NCBI RefSeq assembly: GCF_024508875.1
Contig: NZ_JANINU010000307.1
Location: forward strand, 1-64,000
Source: Phenylobacterium sp.
GTDB taxonomy: Bacteria > Pseudomonadota > Alphaproteobacteria > Caulobacterales > Caulobacteraceae
Length of the DNA: 64,000 nucleotides
Reading direction: 5' to 3'
Below, one piece after another: positions 18,112 to 26,100 of this stretch. A model generated the notes under the pieces. That model was not told where the DNA came from, made no database searches, and saw only the letters and a program-made list of their open reading frames with translations. Position 1 is the stretch's first letter. Each line of letters begins with the position of its first letter. The translations under genes were made by a program, and so were the position numbers.

Positions 18112-18275
18112 TTGCCGCGCCGGCGCGGTCGACGAACCCTCCGTTCGGTGTTGCGTGAAGCGACCGACTGTCGCTCGCGGCGCAGCTCTACGGCCCAGGT
18201 CGGGCCGGACCCACCTCTCGGGCAATGACGCTGGCCGACGTGGCCGCGCTGCATATGGAAGGTTCGAGACACATC

Positions 18276-18989
18276 ATGACCCAGGACAACAAGGTCGCCG
18301 TGATCACCGGCGCATCGCAGGGGCTGGGCGCCGCCCTCGTCAAGGCCTACCGGCACGCCGGGTGGAAGGTCGTCGCCAACTCTCGCACCATCAAGCCGTC
18401 GAGCGATCCGGACATCGCGACGGCGCCGGGCGACATCGCTGACCCGGCCGTCGCCGAACGGGTCGTCGCCACCGCGATCGACACGTTCGGCCGCATCGAC
18501 ACCCTCGTGAACAACGCGGGCGTCTTCACGGCCAAGCCCTTCACCGCGTTCACGCCCGAGGACTGGGCTGCCAACACCGGCACGAACCTCGCCGGCTTCT
18601 TCTTCGTGACCCAGGCGGCGATCCGGCGGATGGAGGCGCAACGGGCCGGCCATGTGGTCCAGATCTCGACGAGCCTCGTGGAGCAGCCGATCAAGGGGGT
18701 CCCCTCGGTGCTGGCCTCGCTCACAAAGGGCGGCCTGAACGCGGCGACCAAGTCGCTGGCGATCGAGTATGCCGAGCAGGGCATCCGGGTGAATGCGGTG
18801 GCGCTCGGGATCATCAAGACGCCGATGCACCCGCCGGAGACCCATGCCGGCTTGGCGACCCTGCATCCTCTCGGCCGCGTGGGCGAGGTGGAGGAGGCCG
18901 TCCACGGCGTCCTCTACCTCGAGAACGCACCGTTCGTGACCGGGGAGATCCTGCACGTCGACGGCGGCCAGTCCGCCGGCCACTGGTGA
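18276..18989 (+). CDS. Short-chain dehydrogenase/reductase (SDR)
   Basis: This SDR of 237 residues starts at the ATG of MTQDNKVAVITGASQGLGAA, where the Rossmann fold begins. An in-frame ATG seven codons upstream (MEGSRHI) is an alternative. Landmarks are TGASQGLGAALV, NNAGVF and a C-terminal GEILHVDGGQSAGHW. At the active site the usual Tyr-x3-Lys is not clear: the stretch LVEQPIKGVPSVLASLTKGG gives S-L-T-K at that place, so the catalytic Tyr may be replaced. A perfect 22-bp palindrome and the tautomerase gene follow, 46 bp on, so the two may be co-transcribed. Confidence 0.83.
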   Translation: MTQDNKVAVITGASQGLGAALVKAYRHAGWKVVANSRTIKPSSDPDIATAPGDIADPAVAERVVATAIDTFGRIDTLVNNAGVFTAKPFTAFTPEDWAANTGTNLAGFFFVTQAAIRRMEAQRAGHVVQISTSLVEQPIKGVPSVLASLTKGGLNAATKSLAIEYAEQGIRVNAVALGIIKTPMHPPETHAGLATLHPLGRVGEVEEAVHGVLYLENAPFVTGEILHVDGGQSAGHW

Positions 18990-18996
18990 ACACGTA

Positions 18997-19018
18997 GCGG
19001 CCCGCAGCTGCGGGCCGC
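18997..19018 (+). terminator. Perfect GC-rich palindrome after SDR gene (possible terminator or attenuator)
   Basis: GCGGCCCGCAG is followed directly by its reverse complement, giving a 22-bp perfect palindrome 8 bp after the SDR stop. There is no T tract after it, and the tautomerase ribosome binding site follows within 10 bp. It may instead be an intergenic mRNA processing or stability element. Confidence 0.4.
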
Positions 19019-19035
19019 CTCACAGGGAGGCCGTC

Positions 19036-19275
19036 ATGCCGATCGTCAACATCCTGGTGACCCGCGAAGGCACGAGCCCGGAGCGGACGTCCGTCACCGC
19101 CGAGGAGAAGGCGCGCCTGATCCGGGGCGTCAGCGACCTGCTACTGGAGGTGCTGGGCAAGCCGCTCGAGTCGACCTTCGTCACCATCCAGGAGGTGGAG
19201 CTGGACGGCTGGGGCTGGGGCGGCTTGCCGGCGCTCGAGTATCGGCGGCAGCGGGCGGGCAGTCCATCCGGCTAG
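19036..19275 (+). CDS. 4-oxalocrotonate tautomerase family protein
   Basis: This 79-residue protein begins MPIVNILVTREGT, so removal of Met exposes the N-terminal Pro that is the catalytic base in this family. The helix AEEKARLIRGVSDLLLEVLG and the strand STFVTIQEVELDGWGWGG fit the fold. Such enzymes tautomerise enol/keto acids and some hydrolyse halogenated acrylates. A GGGAGG site precedes the ATG. Its end overlaps the stop of the convergent LysR gene by 4 bp. Confidence 0.87.
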   Translation: MPIVNILVTREGTSPERTSVTAEEKARLIRGVSDLLLEVLGKPLESTFVTIQEVELDGWGWGGLPALEYRRQRAGSPSG

Positions 19276-20222
19276 CGGGGAGCGTCGACCCCGGGGAGCG
19301 CCCGCGCCTCCTCCGCCAGGCCGGCGAAGGCCGCGCGCAGCCTCGGGACCGCCAGATCCAGGAAGGCCCGCACCTTCGGCGCGGTGGCCCGGCCCGGGCG
19401 GGCGACAAGATGCACCGGCAGGGGGGCAGGCTCGGCGTCGGCCAGGACGATCGCCAGCGCGCCGCGCCGCACCTGCTCCGCCACGTGGTAGGAATAGAGG
19501 CGTGTCACGCCGAGCCCAGCCTCGGCCGACGCGGCGGCGGCGCGGACGCTGGTGACAAGCACCCGAGGCGTGAACGTGACGGTGCGTGCCTGGGCGCTGC
19601 CTGAGGCCGGCGGGAAGACCCAGCGGTCCTCGCCGAAATGCGACATGGCCACGATGTCGTGGCCGGCCAGGTCGGCAGGCTGAGAAAGTGGCCGGCGCGC
19701 CGCGAGGTACGGCGGCGCGCCGACGATCACCCGGCGCACGCTTGCGCCGACCCGCACCGCCATCAGGGACGAGGCGGCGAGCTCCCCGACCCGGAGCGCC
19801 AGATCGACGCCCTCGTCGACCAGGCTAACCTGGCGGTCGAGGAGCAGGAGGCGCGCGGACACCGCCGGATGGGCCTGCAGGAAGGCGTCGACGATGGGGC
19901 GCAGGATCTCCTCGCCGGCGATCGGCGGGGCAGACAGGGTGAGGACGCCGCGGGGGTCCGCCGCCCCGCCCGCGGCCTGGCTCTCCGCCTCCTCCAGGTC
20001 CGCCAGCAGCTGGCGACAGAACGGCGCGTAGCGCTCGCCGGCTTCGGTCAGCCGCATGGCCCGCGTGGTGCGGAACAGCAGGGCGACGCCCAGGTGCGCT
20101 TCGAGGAAGGCGATGGCCCGGCTGACCGCCGCCGGCGACCGTTTCAGTGTCCGCGCGGCGGCGGCGAGACTGCCGGCCTCCGCTGCGACCGCGAAGACCT
20201 TCATGGCGTCCAGGCGATCCAT
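19272..20222 (-). CDS. LysR-type transcriptional regulator
   Basis: This 316-residue regulator has an N-terminal winged HTH (MKVFAVAAEAGSLAAAART, then SPAAVSRAIAFLEAHLGVAL and FRTTRAMRLTEAG), followed by the periplasmic-binding-like effector domain from about residue 90. It is convergent with the tautomerase gene and lies 13 bp upstream of the nitronate monooxygenase stop on the same strand. It is one candidate for the protein that binds the eight 35-bp palindromes, but no copy lies next to its own start. Confidence 0.9.
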   Translation of the reverse strand: MDRLDAMKVFAVAAEAGSLAAAARTLKRSPAAVSRAIAFLEAHLGVALLFRTTRAMRLTEAGERYAPFCRQLLADLEEAESQAAGGAADPRGVLTLSAPPIAGEEILRPIVDAFLQAHPAVSARLLLLDRQVSLVDEGVDLALRVGELAASSLMAVRVGASVRRVIVGAPPYLAARRPLSQPADLAGHDIVAMSHFGEDRWVFPPASGSAQARTVTFTPRVLVTSVRAAAASAEAGLGVTRLYSYHVAEQVRRGALAIVLADAEPAPLPVHLVARPGRATAPKVRAFLDLAVPRLRAAFAGLAEEARALPGVDAPR

Positions 20223-20235
20223 CCGTCCCGTCCGT

Positions 20236-21309
20236 TCAGCAGGAGCCGCCGGCTTCGATCAACTCGTCCGCCAGCGTGGCCATGAGATCGGCCGCCGGAA
20301 GCGCGCGGGCAAGGGGCGCGCCCTGGCCCGCCCATTGTGCGCCGTAGCCGCCGTCCCCTTGCGCCCGGGCCGCCGCGGCAAGGGCCTTCCCGGCATCGTA
20401 GGCGATCGGATAGTCGGGAGGTCGCGCACGCCCGGCGGGGCCTATCTTCAACCCCGTGAAGCGGTTCGGCAGGCAGCGGGCGGGACGCCCCGAGATCAGC
20501 GAGGTCATCTCCGTGGCCGACGCGCCCGCCCCGAAGAGCGCCTCGCGGTGGAAGGCGTCGGCGCTCGATTCCGGGCACGCGATGAAGGCGGTGCCGAGTT
20601 GCGCGGCCTGCGCCCCGAGGGCGAGCGCGGCCGCCACACCCGCGCCGTCCATCAGGCCGCCGGCCGCGATGACCGGGGTGGGCTGGCGAGCGGCGAGGAC
20701 GCGCGTGAGGGCAGCCGTTCCGAGCTGCGCATCCTCGGCCTGCGGATCGAAGACCCCGCGGTGGCCGCCGGCTTCCCAGCCCTGCGCGACGATGGCGTCC
20801 ACTCCGGCGTCGGCGGCGGCGACGGCCTCTTCCAGGCAGGTGGCCGTGGAGAAGAGCACGATCCCGGCGGCCTTCAGCCGATCGATCGCGGCTTGGGATG
20901 GCAGTCCGAAGTGGAAGCTCACGACCGCAGGACGCGCCTCCAGCAGGAGGTTCAGCATCTCGGGGTCGGCGACGAAACTGGTGTAGATCTCCGAGAGTTC
21001 GGCAGGAGGACGCGCGCCGCACCGCTCGAACTCGGGCGAGAGCGCCTGCAGCCAGGCCGCCGCGCGCACTGGATCGTGCCGGGCAGGGCGATGACAGAAG
21101 ACGTTGACGTTGAAGGGGCCGGATGTGGTCTTGCGGAGCGCCGTGATCATCTCGCGCGCCGCCGCGGCCTTCACGGCGCCGACAGCGATCGACCCCAATC
21201 CGCCCGCGTTGGTCACGGCGGCCGCCAGCTCGGGCGTCGACGTGCCGGCCATGGGCGCCTGGATGATCGGGAGGCGCAGGCCGATGCGCCGCAGGAGCGA
21301 TCTGTTCAT
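20236..21309 (-). CDS. Nitronate monooxygenase / NPD-family FMN oxidoreductase
   Basis: This 357-residue TIM-barrel flavoprotein starts MNRSLLRRIGLRLPIIQAPM. Landmarks are QAPMAGTSTPELAAAV (about 17-32), GGLGSIAVG, FNVNVFCH, the FMN-site region VAQGWEAGGHRG and PVIAAGGLMDG, all of which fit the 2-nitropropane dioxygenase (NMO) family. Such enzymes oxidise alkyl nitronates, including toxic propionate 3-nitronate. Its ATG at 21309 overlaps the stop of the upstream kinase gene by ATGA, so the two are co-translated under operator site 5. Confidence 0.88.
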   Translation of the reverse strand: MNRSLLRRIGLRLPIIQAPMAGTSTPELAAAVTNAGGLGSIAVGAVKAAAAREMITALRKTTSGPFNVNVFCHRPARHDPVRAAAWLQALSPEFERCGARPPAELSEIYTSFVADPEMLNLLLEARPAVVSFHFGLPSQAAIDRLKAAGIVLFSTATCLEEAVAAADAGVDAIVAQGWEAGGHRGVFDPQAEDAQLGTAALTRVLAARQPTPVIAAGGLMDGAGVAAALALGAQAAQLGTAFIACPESSADAFHREALFGAGASATEMTSLISGRPARCLPNRFTGLKIGPAGRARPPDYPIAYDAGKALAAAARAQGDGGYGAQWAGQGAPLARALPAADLMATLADELIEAGGSC

Positions 21310-21938
21310 CCGGGCGCCTCGATCGGCGCGCGGACGCGCGCGAGGCTGCCGCGCGGGGTGAACCACCATTCGACGGAGCCGCCCAGCTCGCCGGCCAGGG
21401 CCTGGACCAGCCCGACACCGCGACCTGGCTCGACGACTGCTTCGGCGGCGCCGTCGTCGCAGACGCTGCAGACCATATCGCCTTCTTCGCGCGCGATCCG
21501 CACGACGATGGCGCCCGCTTGCCCACGAAGGCCGTGTCGCGCGGCGTTGCGCACGAGCTCGGCGACGGCGAGTCCCACCCGCCACGCGCGGCCTGACGCC
21601 ATCCAGACCTCGTCGGTCTCCACAGCCAGACGGATACGCCTGTCGGCCAGCGCCGCTTTCGAGAAAGCCGCGCAGAGGTGGCCCACATAGTCGGCGAGAT
21701 CGACCTCGCCTTTCACCGGCGGAAGCAGCGCACGATGGGTTTCTGCATGGGCCCGAAGCCGTTCGGCCGCCGCGCGCAGCGCCTCCTGCACGTCCGACCG
21801 GGGCGAGCCCGCCGCCGCAAGCGACAATCCCGCGATCGCCTCCGCGTACTCGTTGGCCACCCGGTGGCTGATCTCCTCGACGAGATGGAGTGGAAGGTTC
21901 CGGGCGGGGGTCTGGCGGATGCGGACGTCCAGCGTCAT
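21306..21938 (-). CDS. Sensorless HWE/HisKA_2-type histidine kinase
   Basis: This 210-residue protein is only a dimerisation/phosphotransfer helix and an ATPase domain. The likely phospho-His lies in EEISHRVANEYAEA (about 28-41). The ATPase part shows AELVRNAARHGL (N box), VCDDGAAE (G1) and GRGVGLVQALAGELGG (G2). The start at 21938 follows a GGAG site. Without a sensor domain it probably works with a partner or as an adaptor kinase. It is the first gene after operator site 5 (78 bp upstream) and is coupled to the nitronate monooxygenase. Confidence 0.75.
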   Translation of the reverse strand: MTLDVRIRQTPARNLPLHLVEEISHRVANEYAEAIAGLSLAAAGSPRSDVQEALRAAAERLRAHAETHRALLPPVKGEVDLADYVGHLCAAFSKAALADRRIRLAVETDEVWMASGRAWRVGLAVAELVRNAARHGLRGQAGAIVVRIAREEGDMVCSVCDDGAAEAVVEPGRGVGLVQALAGELGGSVEWWFTPRGSLARVRAPIEAPG

Positions 21939-22015
21939 GGCAGGGGCTCCCGAACCGCGGCCGGCGAGGGGGCCGCGGACAGGAGCAATGAGACGCCCTG
22001 GGCGCACCGCGCGCC

Positions 22016-22050
22016 ATTGCACAAAGGTATCGGCGAGACCTTCGTACGGT
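22016..22050. promoter_or_regulatory. 35-bp palindromic operator, site 5
   Basis: The core GGTATCGGCGAGACC (22026-22040) has left arm ATTGCACAAA and right arm TTCGTACGGT. It sits directly after the stop of the FixJ-like regulator gene and 78 bp before the sensorless kinase, so it may create a separate promoter within this same-strand row of genes. Confidence 0.72.
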
Positions 22051-22745
22051 TAGGCCGGATGCAGGCCCAGGCGCTGGCTCATGCGCACGAGGTCGGCCAG
22101 GGACTTGGCCTGCATCTTCTCCATGACGCGGCCGCGGTGCGCCTTCACGGTGATCTCGCTGATGCCAAGCTCACCGCCGACCTGCTTGTTCAACAGGCCG
22201 GACACCACCAGGTCCATCACCTCGCACTCACGCCGACTGAGGGAAGCGCGGCGGTCACGCAGCGCCTGGAGCGCGATCTTTTCGTTCGAGACGGCGAGGC
22301 TGCGTTGCAGGGCTGTCTCGATCGCCGGGAGGAGGACGTCTTCGTCGAACGGCTTCGTGAGGAACTCCGCCGCGCCGGCCTTCATCGCCCGGACCGTCAT
22401 CGGTACGTCGCCGTTTCCGGTGATGAAGATGATCGGCATCTCTGCGCGTTCGCCGGCGATCATCTCCTGAAGGTCCAGGCCGTTAAGCCCGGGGAGACCC
22501 ACGTCGAGCACGAGGCAGGTCGGGCCCGCTGCGGGCGCGACCTCGAGGAATTCCGCCGCCGAGGCGAACGCCCTCGCGTTCCAGCCGGTCAGCTGGATCA
22601 GGTCCGCCAGCGCCTCGCGCACCGATGCGTCGTCGTCGATGACGTACACAGTCGGTTCCGTCGCCCACAAGCTCGACGATGGCGTGGAGGTTTCGGTTCG
22701 TGGATTGGCGTCGTGGCTGGAGCATTGCATCGAAACACCCTTCAT
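22050..22745 (-). CDS. FixJ-family two-component response regulator (REC + LuxR HTH)
   Basis: This 231-residue protein has a receiver domain from about residue 32, with acidic VIDDDAS, phospho-acceptor Asp81 in LVLDVGLPG and Lys131 in LTKPFDED. It ends in a LuxR/GerE HTH (SRRECEVMDLVVSGLLNKQV, ISEITVKAHRGRVM, 165-231). The first 30 residues are an unusual polar extension; a later start is possible. Its ATG overlaps the stop of the single-domain receiver gene by ATGA. It is the only classical DNA-binding response regulator in the window and a candidate for binding the palindromic operators. Confidence 0.92.
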   Translation of the reverse strand: MKGVSMQCSSHDANPRTETSTPSSSLWATEPTVYVIDDDASVREALADLIQLTGWNARAFASAAEFLEVAPAAGPTCLVLDVGLPGLNGLDLQEMIAGERAEMPIIFITGNGDVPMTVRAMKAGAAEFLTKPFDEDVLLPAIETALQRSLAVSNEKIALQALRDRRASLSRRECEVMDLVVSGLLNKQVGGELGISEITVKAHRGRVMEKMQAKSLADLVRMSQRLGLHPA

Positions 22746-23113
22746 CCCCTTGCAAGCGCGGCGTTCACCGCTTCGACGATCGCCGTCTCAGTGAACGGCT
22801 TCAGCAGGAAGGCGCAGGCGCCATGCTGGAGCACCTGGGCCTCGATGAGCGGATCGGCGTGGGCCGTGATGAACACGATAGCGATGTCGACCTGGAGACG
22901 CGCAAGTTCGGTCTGCAGTTCCGGACCGGTCATGCCAGGCATCGCCACGTCGAGGACCAGGCATCGTGTGGCGGCGACGCTGTCCGACGCCAGGAACGCT
23001 TCCGCCGAAGAAAAAGACTCGGTGTCAAAGCCATAGGAGGCCAACAGGTCGGGCAAGGCCTCGCGCACGGAGTCGTCGTCGTCGACGACGCAGACCAGTT
23101 GACGCTTGGCCAT
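22742..23113 (-). CDS. Single-domain response regulator (receiver only)
   Basis: This 123-residue CheY-like receiver has VVDDDDSVREAL at about 9-20, phospho-acceptor Asp55 in LVLDVAMPG and Lys in LLKPFTET. It has no output domain. Its start overlaps the stop of the large PAS kinase gene and its stop overlaps the start of the FixJ-like gene, so kinase, receiver and regulator are translationally coupled. It may act as a phosphate sink or as an intermediate between kinase and regulator. Confidence 0.92.
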   Translation of the reverse strand: MAKRQLVCVVDDDDSVREALPDLLASYGFDTESFSSAEAFLASDSVAATRCLVLDVAMPGMTGPELQTELARLQVDIAIVFITAHADPLIEAQVLQHGACAFLLKPFTETAIVEAVNAALARG

Positions 23114-26100
23114 TACGCTTGCCTCGATACTAGGCCTGCTTCCGCGGTGGCGTCGCAGGGGATGGAGAAGGAGAATGTCGCGCCGGGCCCCGTTTCATTG
23201 GGGGCGGCTGAAAGGCGCCCTCCGTGGGCCTCGACAATGGAGCGGCTGATCGACAGTCCGATGCCCATGCCGTCGGGCTTCGTCGTGTGGAACGGCTGGA
23301 ACAGCTGCGCCGCCCGCTCCGGGTCGATCCCCGTGCCGGAATCGCGGACATCGAGGCGGATTTGTCCGCTACCCACGCGGGTGCAGACCCAGAGATCGCG
23401 AGCGCGATCATGGACGTCGGACATCGCGTCCGCAGCGTTCAGGACGAGGTTCAGGATCACCTGCTGCAGTTGGATCCGGTCGGCCTGCACAAGGGGCAGG
23501 CTCTCAGCGAACCTGGTCCGCAGGATGACCCTCCGCCTCTGCAGTTCGCTTGCAGATAGCGCCAGGACCTCGCGCGCGGCGTCGTGCAGGTCCACCGGTT
23601 CGAAAGTCGGAAGCTGGCGGGAGAAAAGGGCTCGCAGGCGCTTGATCACTTCCGAAGCACGGTTGGCGTCGCGCAGGGTGCGCTGCACCGTCACCTGAGC
23701 GCGCGCCAGGTTGGGCGGTTCGGCCGCGAGCATCCTCTGGGTGGTGCTGGCGTTGGTGATGATTCCGGCGAGCGGCTGGCTTACCTCGTGCGCGATGGAG
23801 GCGGTCAGCGTGCTCAGGGCCGCCGCGCGCGCCACGTGCGCGAGTTCCGCGCGCGCCCGGTTGAGGTCCTCCTCGGCCATCTTCCTCGCCGTGATGTCCT
23901 GCAACGCCCCCATGAACACTGGCCGGTCTGGGTATTGATCGATCCGGTGTCCGACCACATGTGCATGACGGATGTCGCCGTTCGGCGTCACGATCCGGAA
24001 CACGAGGTCGAAGTTCTCGCCGACCCTGGCGCCGCTCAGCAGGTTCTGAACCTCCAACAAGTCGTCCGGGTGGATGGCCCGCATCATCATGTCCATCGTA
24101 ATGCTCGTGCCGGGCTCGAAGCCGAAGACGCGATAGATGACCTCCGACCAGTTGTGCGCGTCGGCCTCCACATCCCAGGTGAAACTCCCGGTCTGGCTCA
24201 GGCGCTGGGCCGCGGTGAGATAGGTGTTGGCGCGCGCCAGTTGGGCCTCCGCGAGCTTGCTCTCGGTCACGTCCTGAGTGCTGCCGATGTAGACAAGCCG
24301 GTCGGTGATCTCCTTCACGCGGGTGCTGACCGTATGGAGGTGCTTCACGCCCCCTGAGGGGGTGACGATGCGGTAATGCAGCTCGAAGTCCTCGCCAGTC
24401 CTCGCGCCCCGCTCGATGGACGCCCCGGCGCGCTGCCGATCGTCGGGGTGCAACCGCGCCATGACCATCGGCATGGTGGGCGGGGCCGCCGGATCGAACT
24501 CCCAGATGCGGAAGTTCTCGGCCGACCAGTCCTGCTGATCCGACGCCACGTCCCAGGTGTAGCTGCCGGTCCTGCTGAGCCGCTGGGCGGCGGTGAGGTA
24601 GGCGTTGGTGCGCGCGAGCTCGGCTTCGGCCGTCTTGCGGGCAGTCACGTCCTGGGTGCTACCCACATAGACCACCCGGTCGCGGATCTCCTGGGCGCGG
24701 GTCGCGACCGTGTAGAGGTACTTCACCCCGCCCACCGGCGTGACGATCCTGTAGGAGACCTCATAGTCCTCGCCGGTGTCGCGACCCGCCGACATGGCGG
24801 CGGCCGCCGCCTCCCGGTCCTCGGGATGGACGCGCTCCAGCACGATGTCGATCGTGGGATCGACGGCAGGATCCAGCTCCCAGATCCGGAAGTTCTCGGC
24901 CGACCAGTCCTGCTCGTTGGTCTGGGTGTCCCAGGTGAAGCTGCCCGTCCGGCTGAGCGCCTGTGCGCCCCTGAGGTACTTGTTCGCCCGCGTGGCGGCC
25001 GCCTCACTGGCCCGGAGGGCCGCTTCCGCCAGCTTGGTCTCCGTGACGTCCTGGTTGGTGCCGATGTAGACCACGCGGTCGGGGAAGTCCGTGGTCCGGG
25101 TCGCAATGGTCTGCAGGTGCTTGATCGCGCCTCTAGGGGTCAAGATCCGGTAGACGAGCTCGAAATCGCCCCCGGTCTCGCGGGCCCGGCTCATCAGCCC
25201 GTGCACCGCCTCGACATCCTCGGGATGGATAGCGGACACGACGAGGGCCGTGGTCGGTGTGATGTCCGAGGCGACGTCCCAGATCCTGTAGTTCTCGTCC
25301 GACCAGTCGAGTTCGTCGCGCTCGACATCCCAGGTGAAGCTGCCGACACGGCTGATGGTCTGTGCGGCCTTGAGGTAGCGGTTGGCGCGTCGCAGGCGCG
25401 CCTCGCTGGTCTTGAGCGCCTCCTCCGCGATCCGGCTTTCACTGATGTCCTGGATGGAGCCCACATAGATCGAGCGGCCGGTGAGGTCCGCCATCCGCGT
25501 CGCCACCGAGCGGACGTGCTTCGTCACGCCCTGCGGGGTGATGATGCGGTGGAACATCTCGAAGCCGGCGCCCGCCAGCGTCGCCGCGTCCAGGGCCTCG
25601 ATCGTCGCCGCTCGATCTTCGGGATGTATCCCGTCGAGGACCATCGACATCTCCGGCTTGCACGCGGGGTCGACGCCCCAGATCCGATAGGTCTCGTCCG
25701 ACCAGTCGAGTTCGTCGGTTTCCACGCACCAGCTGTAACTGCCCGTCTTGGTGAGACGCTGCGCGGCGGTCAGGTACATGTTGGCGCGGACGAGGCGCGC
25801 TTCGCTGGTCCGGAGCGCGGCCTCGGCGAGCCGGCTCTGGGTGACGTCCTGGGAACTGCCGAGGTAGACGACCCGGTCGGGGAATTCCGGGATGACCTCC
25901 ATCACCGTGTTCAGGTGTTTCACCCCGCCTTTGGGGGTCACGATCCGGTACGAGACCTCGAAGCCTTCCTTGGCGTGGGTCGCCGCGGCGAAGGCCGCCA
26001 GCGTCGCGGCGCGGTCCTCCGGATGTATCGCCGCCGCGACCATCTCCATCGTCGGCGGTATGGCGGGGTCGAACTCCCAGATCCGGTAGTTCTCGGCCGA

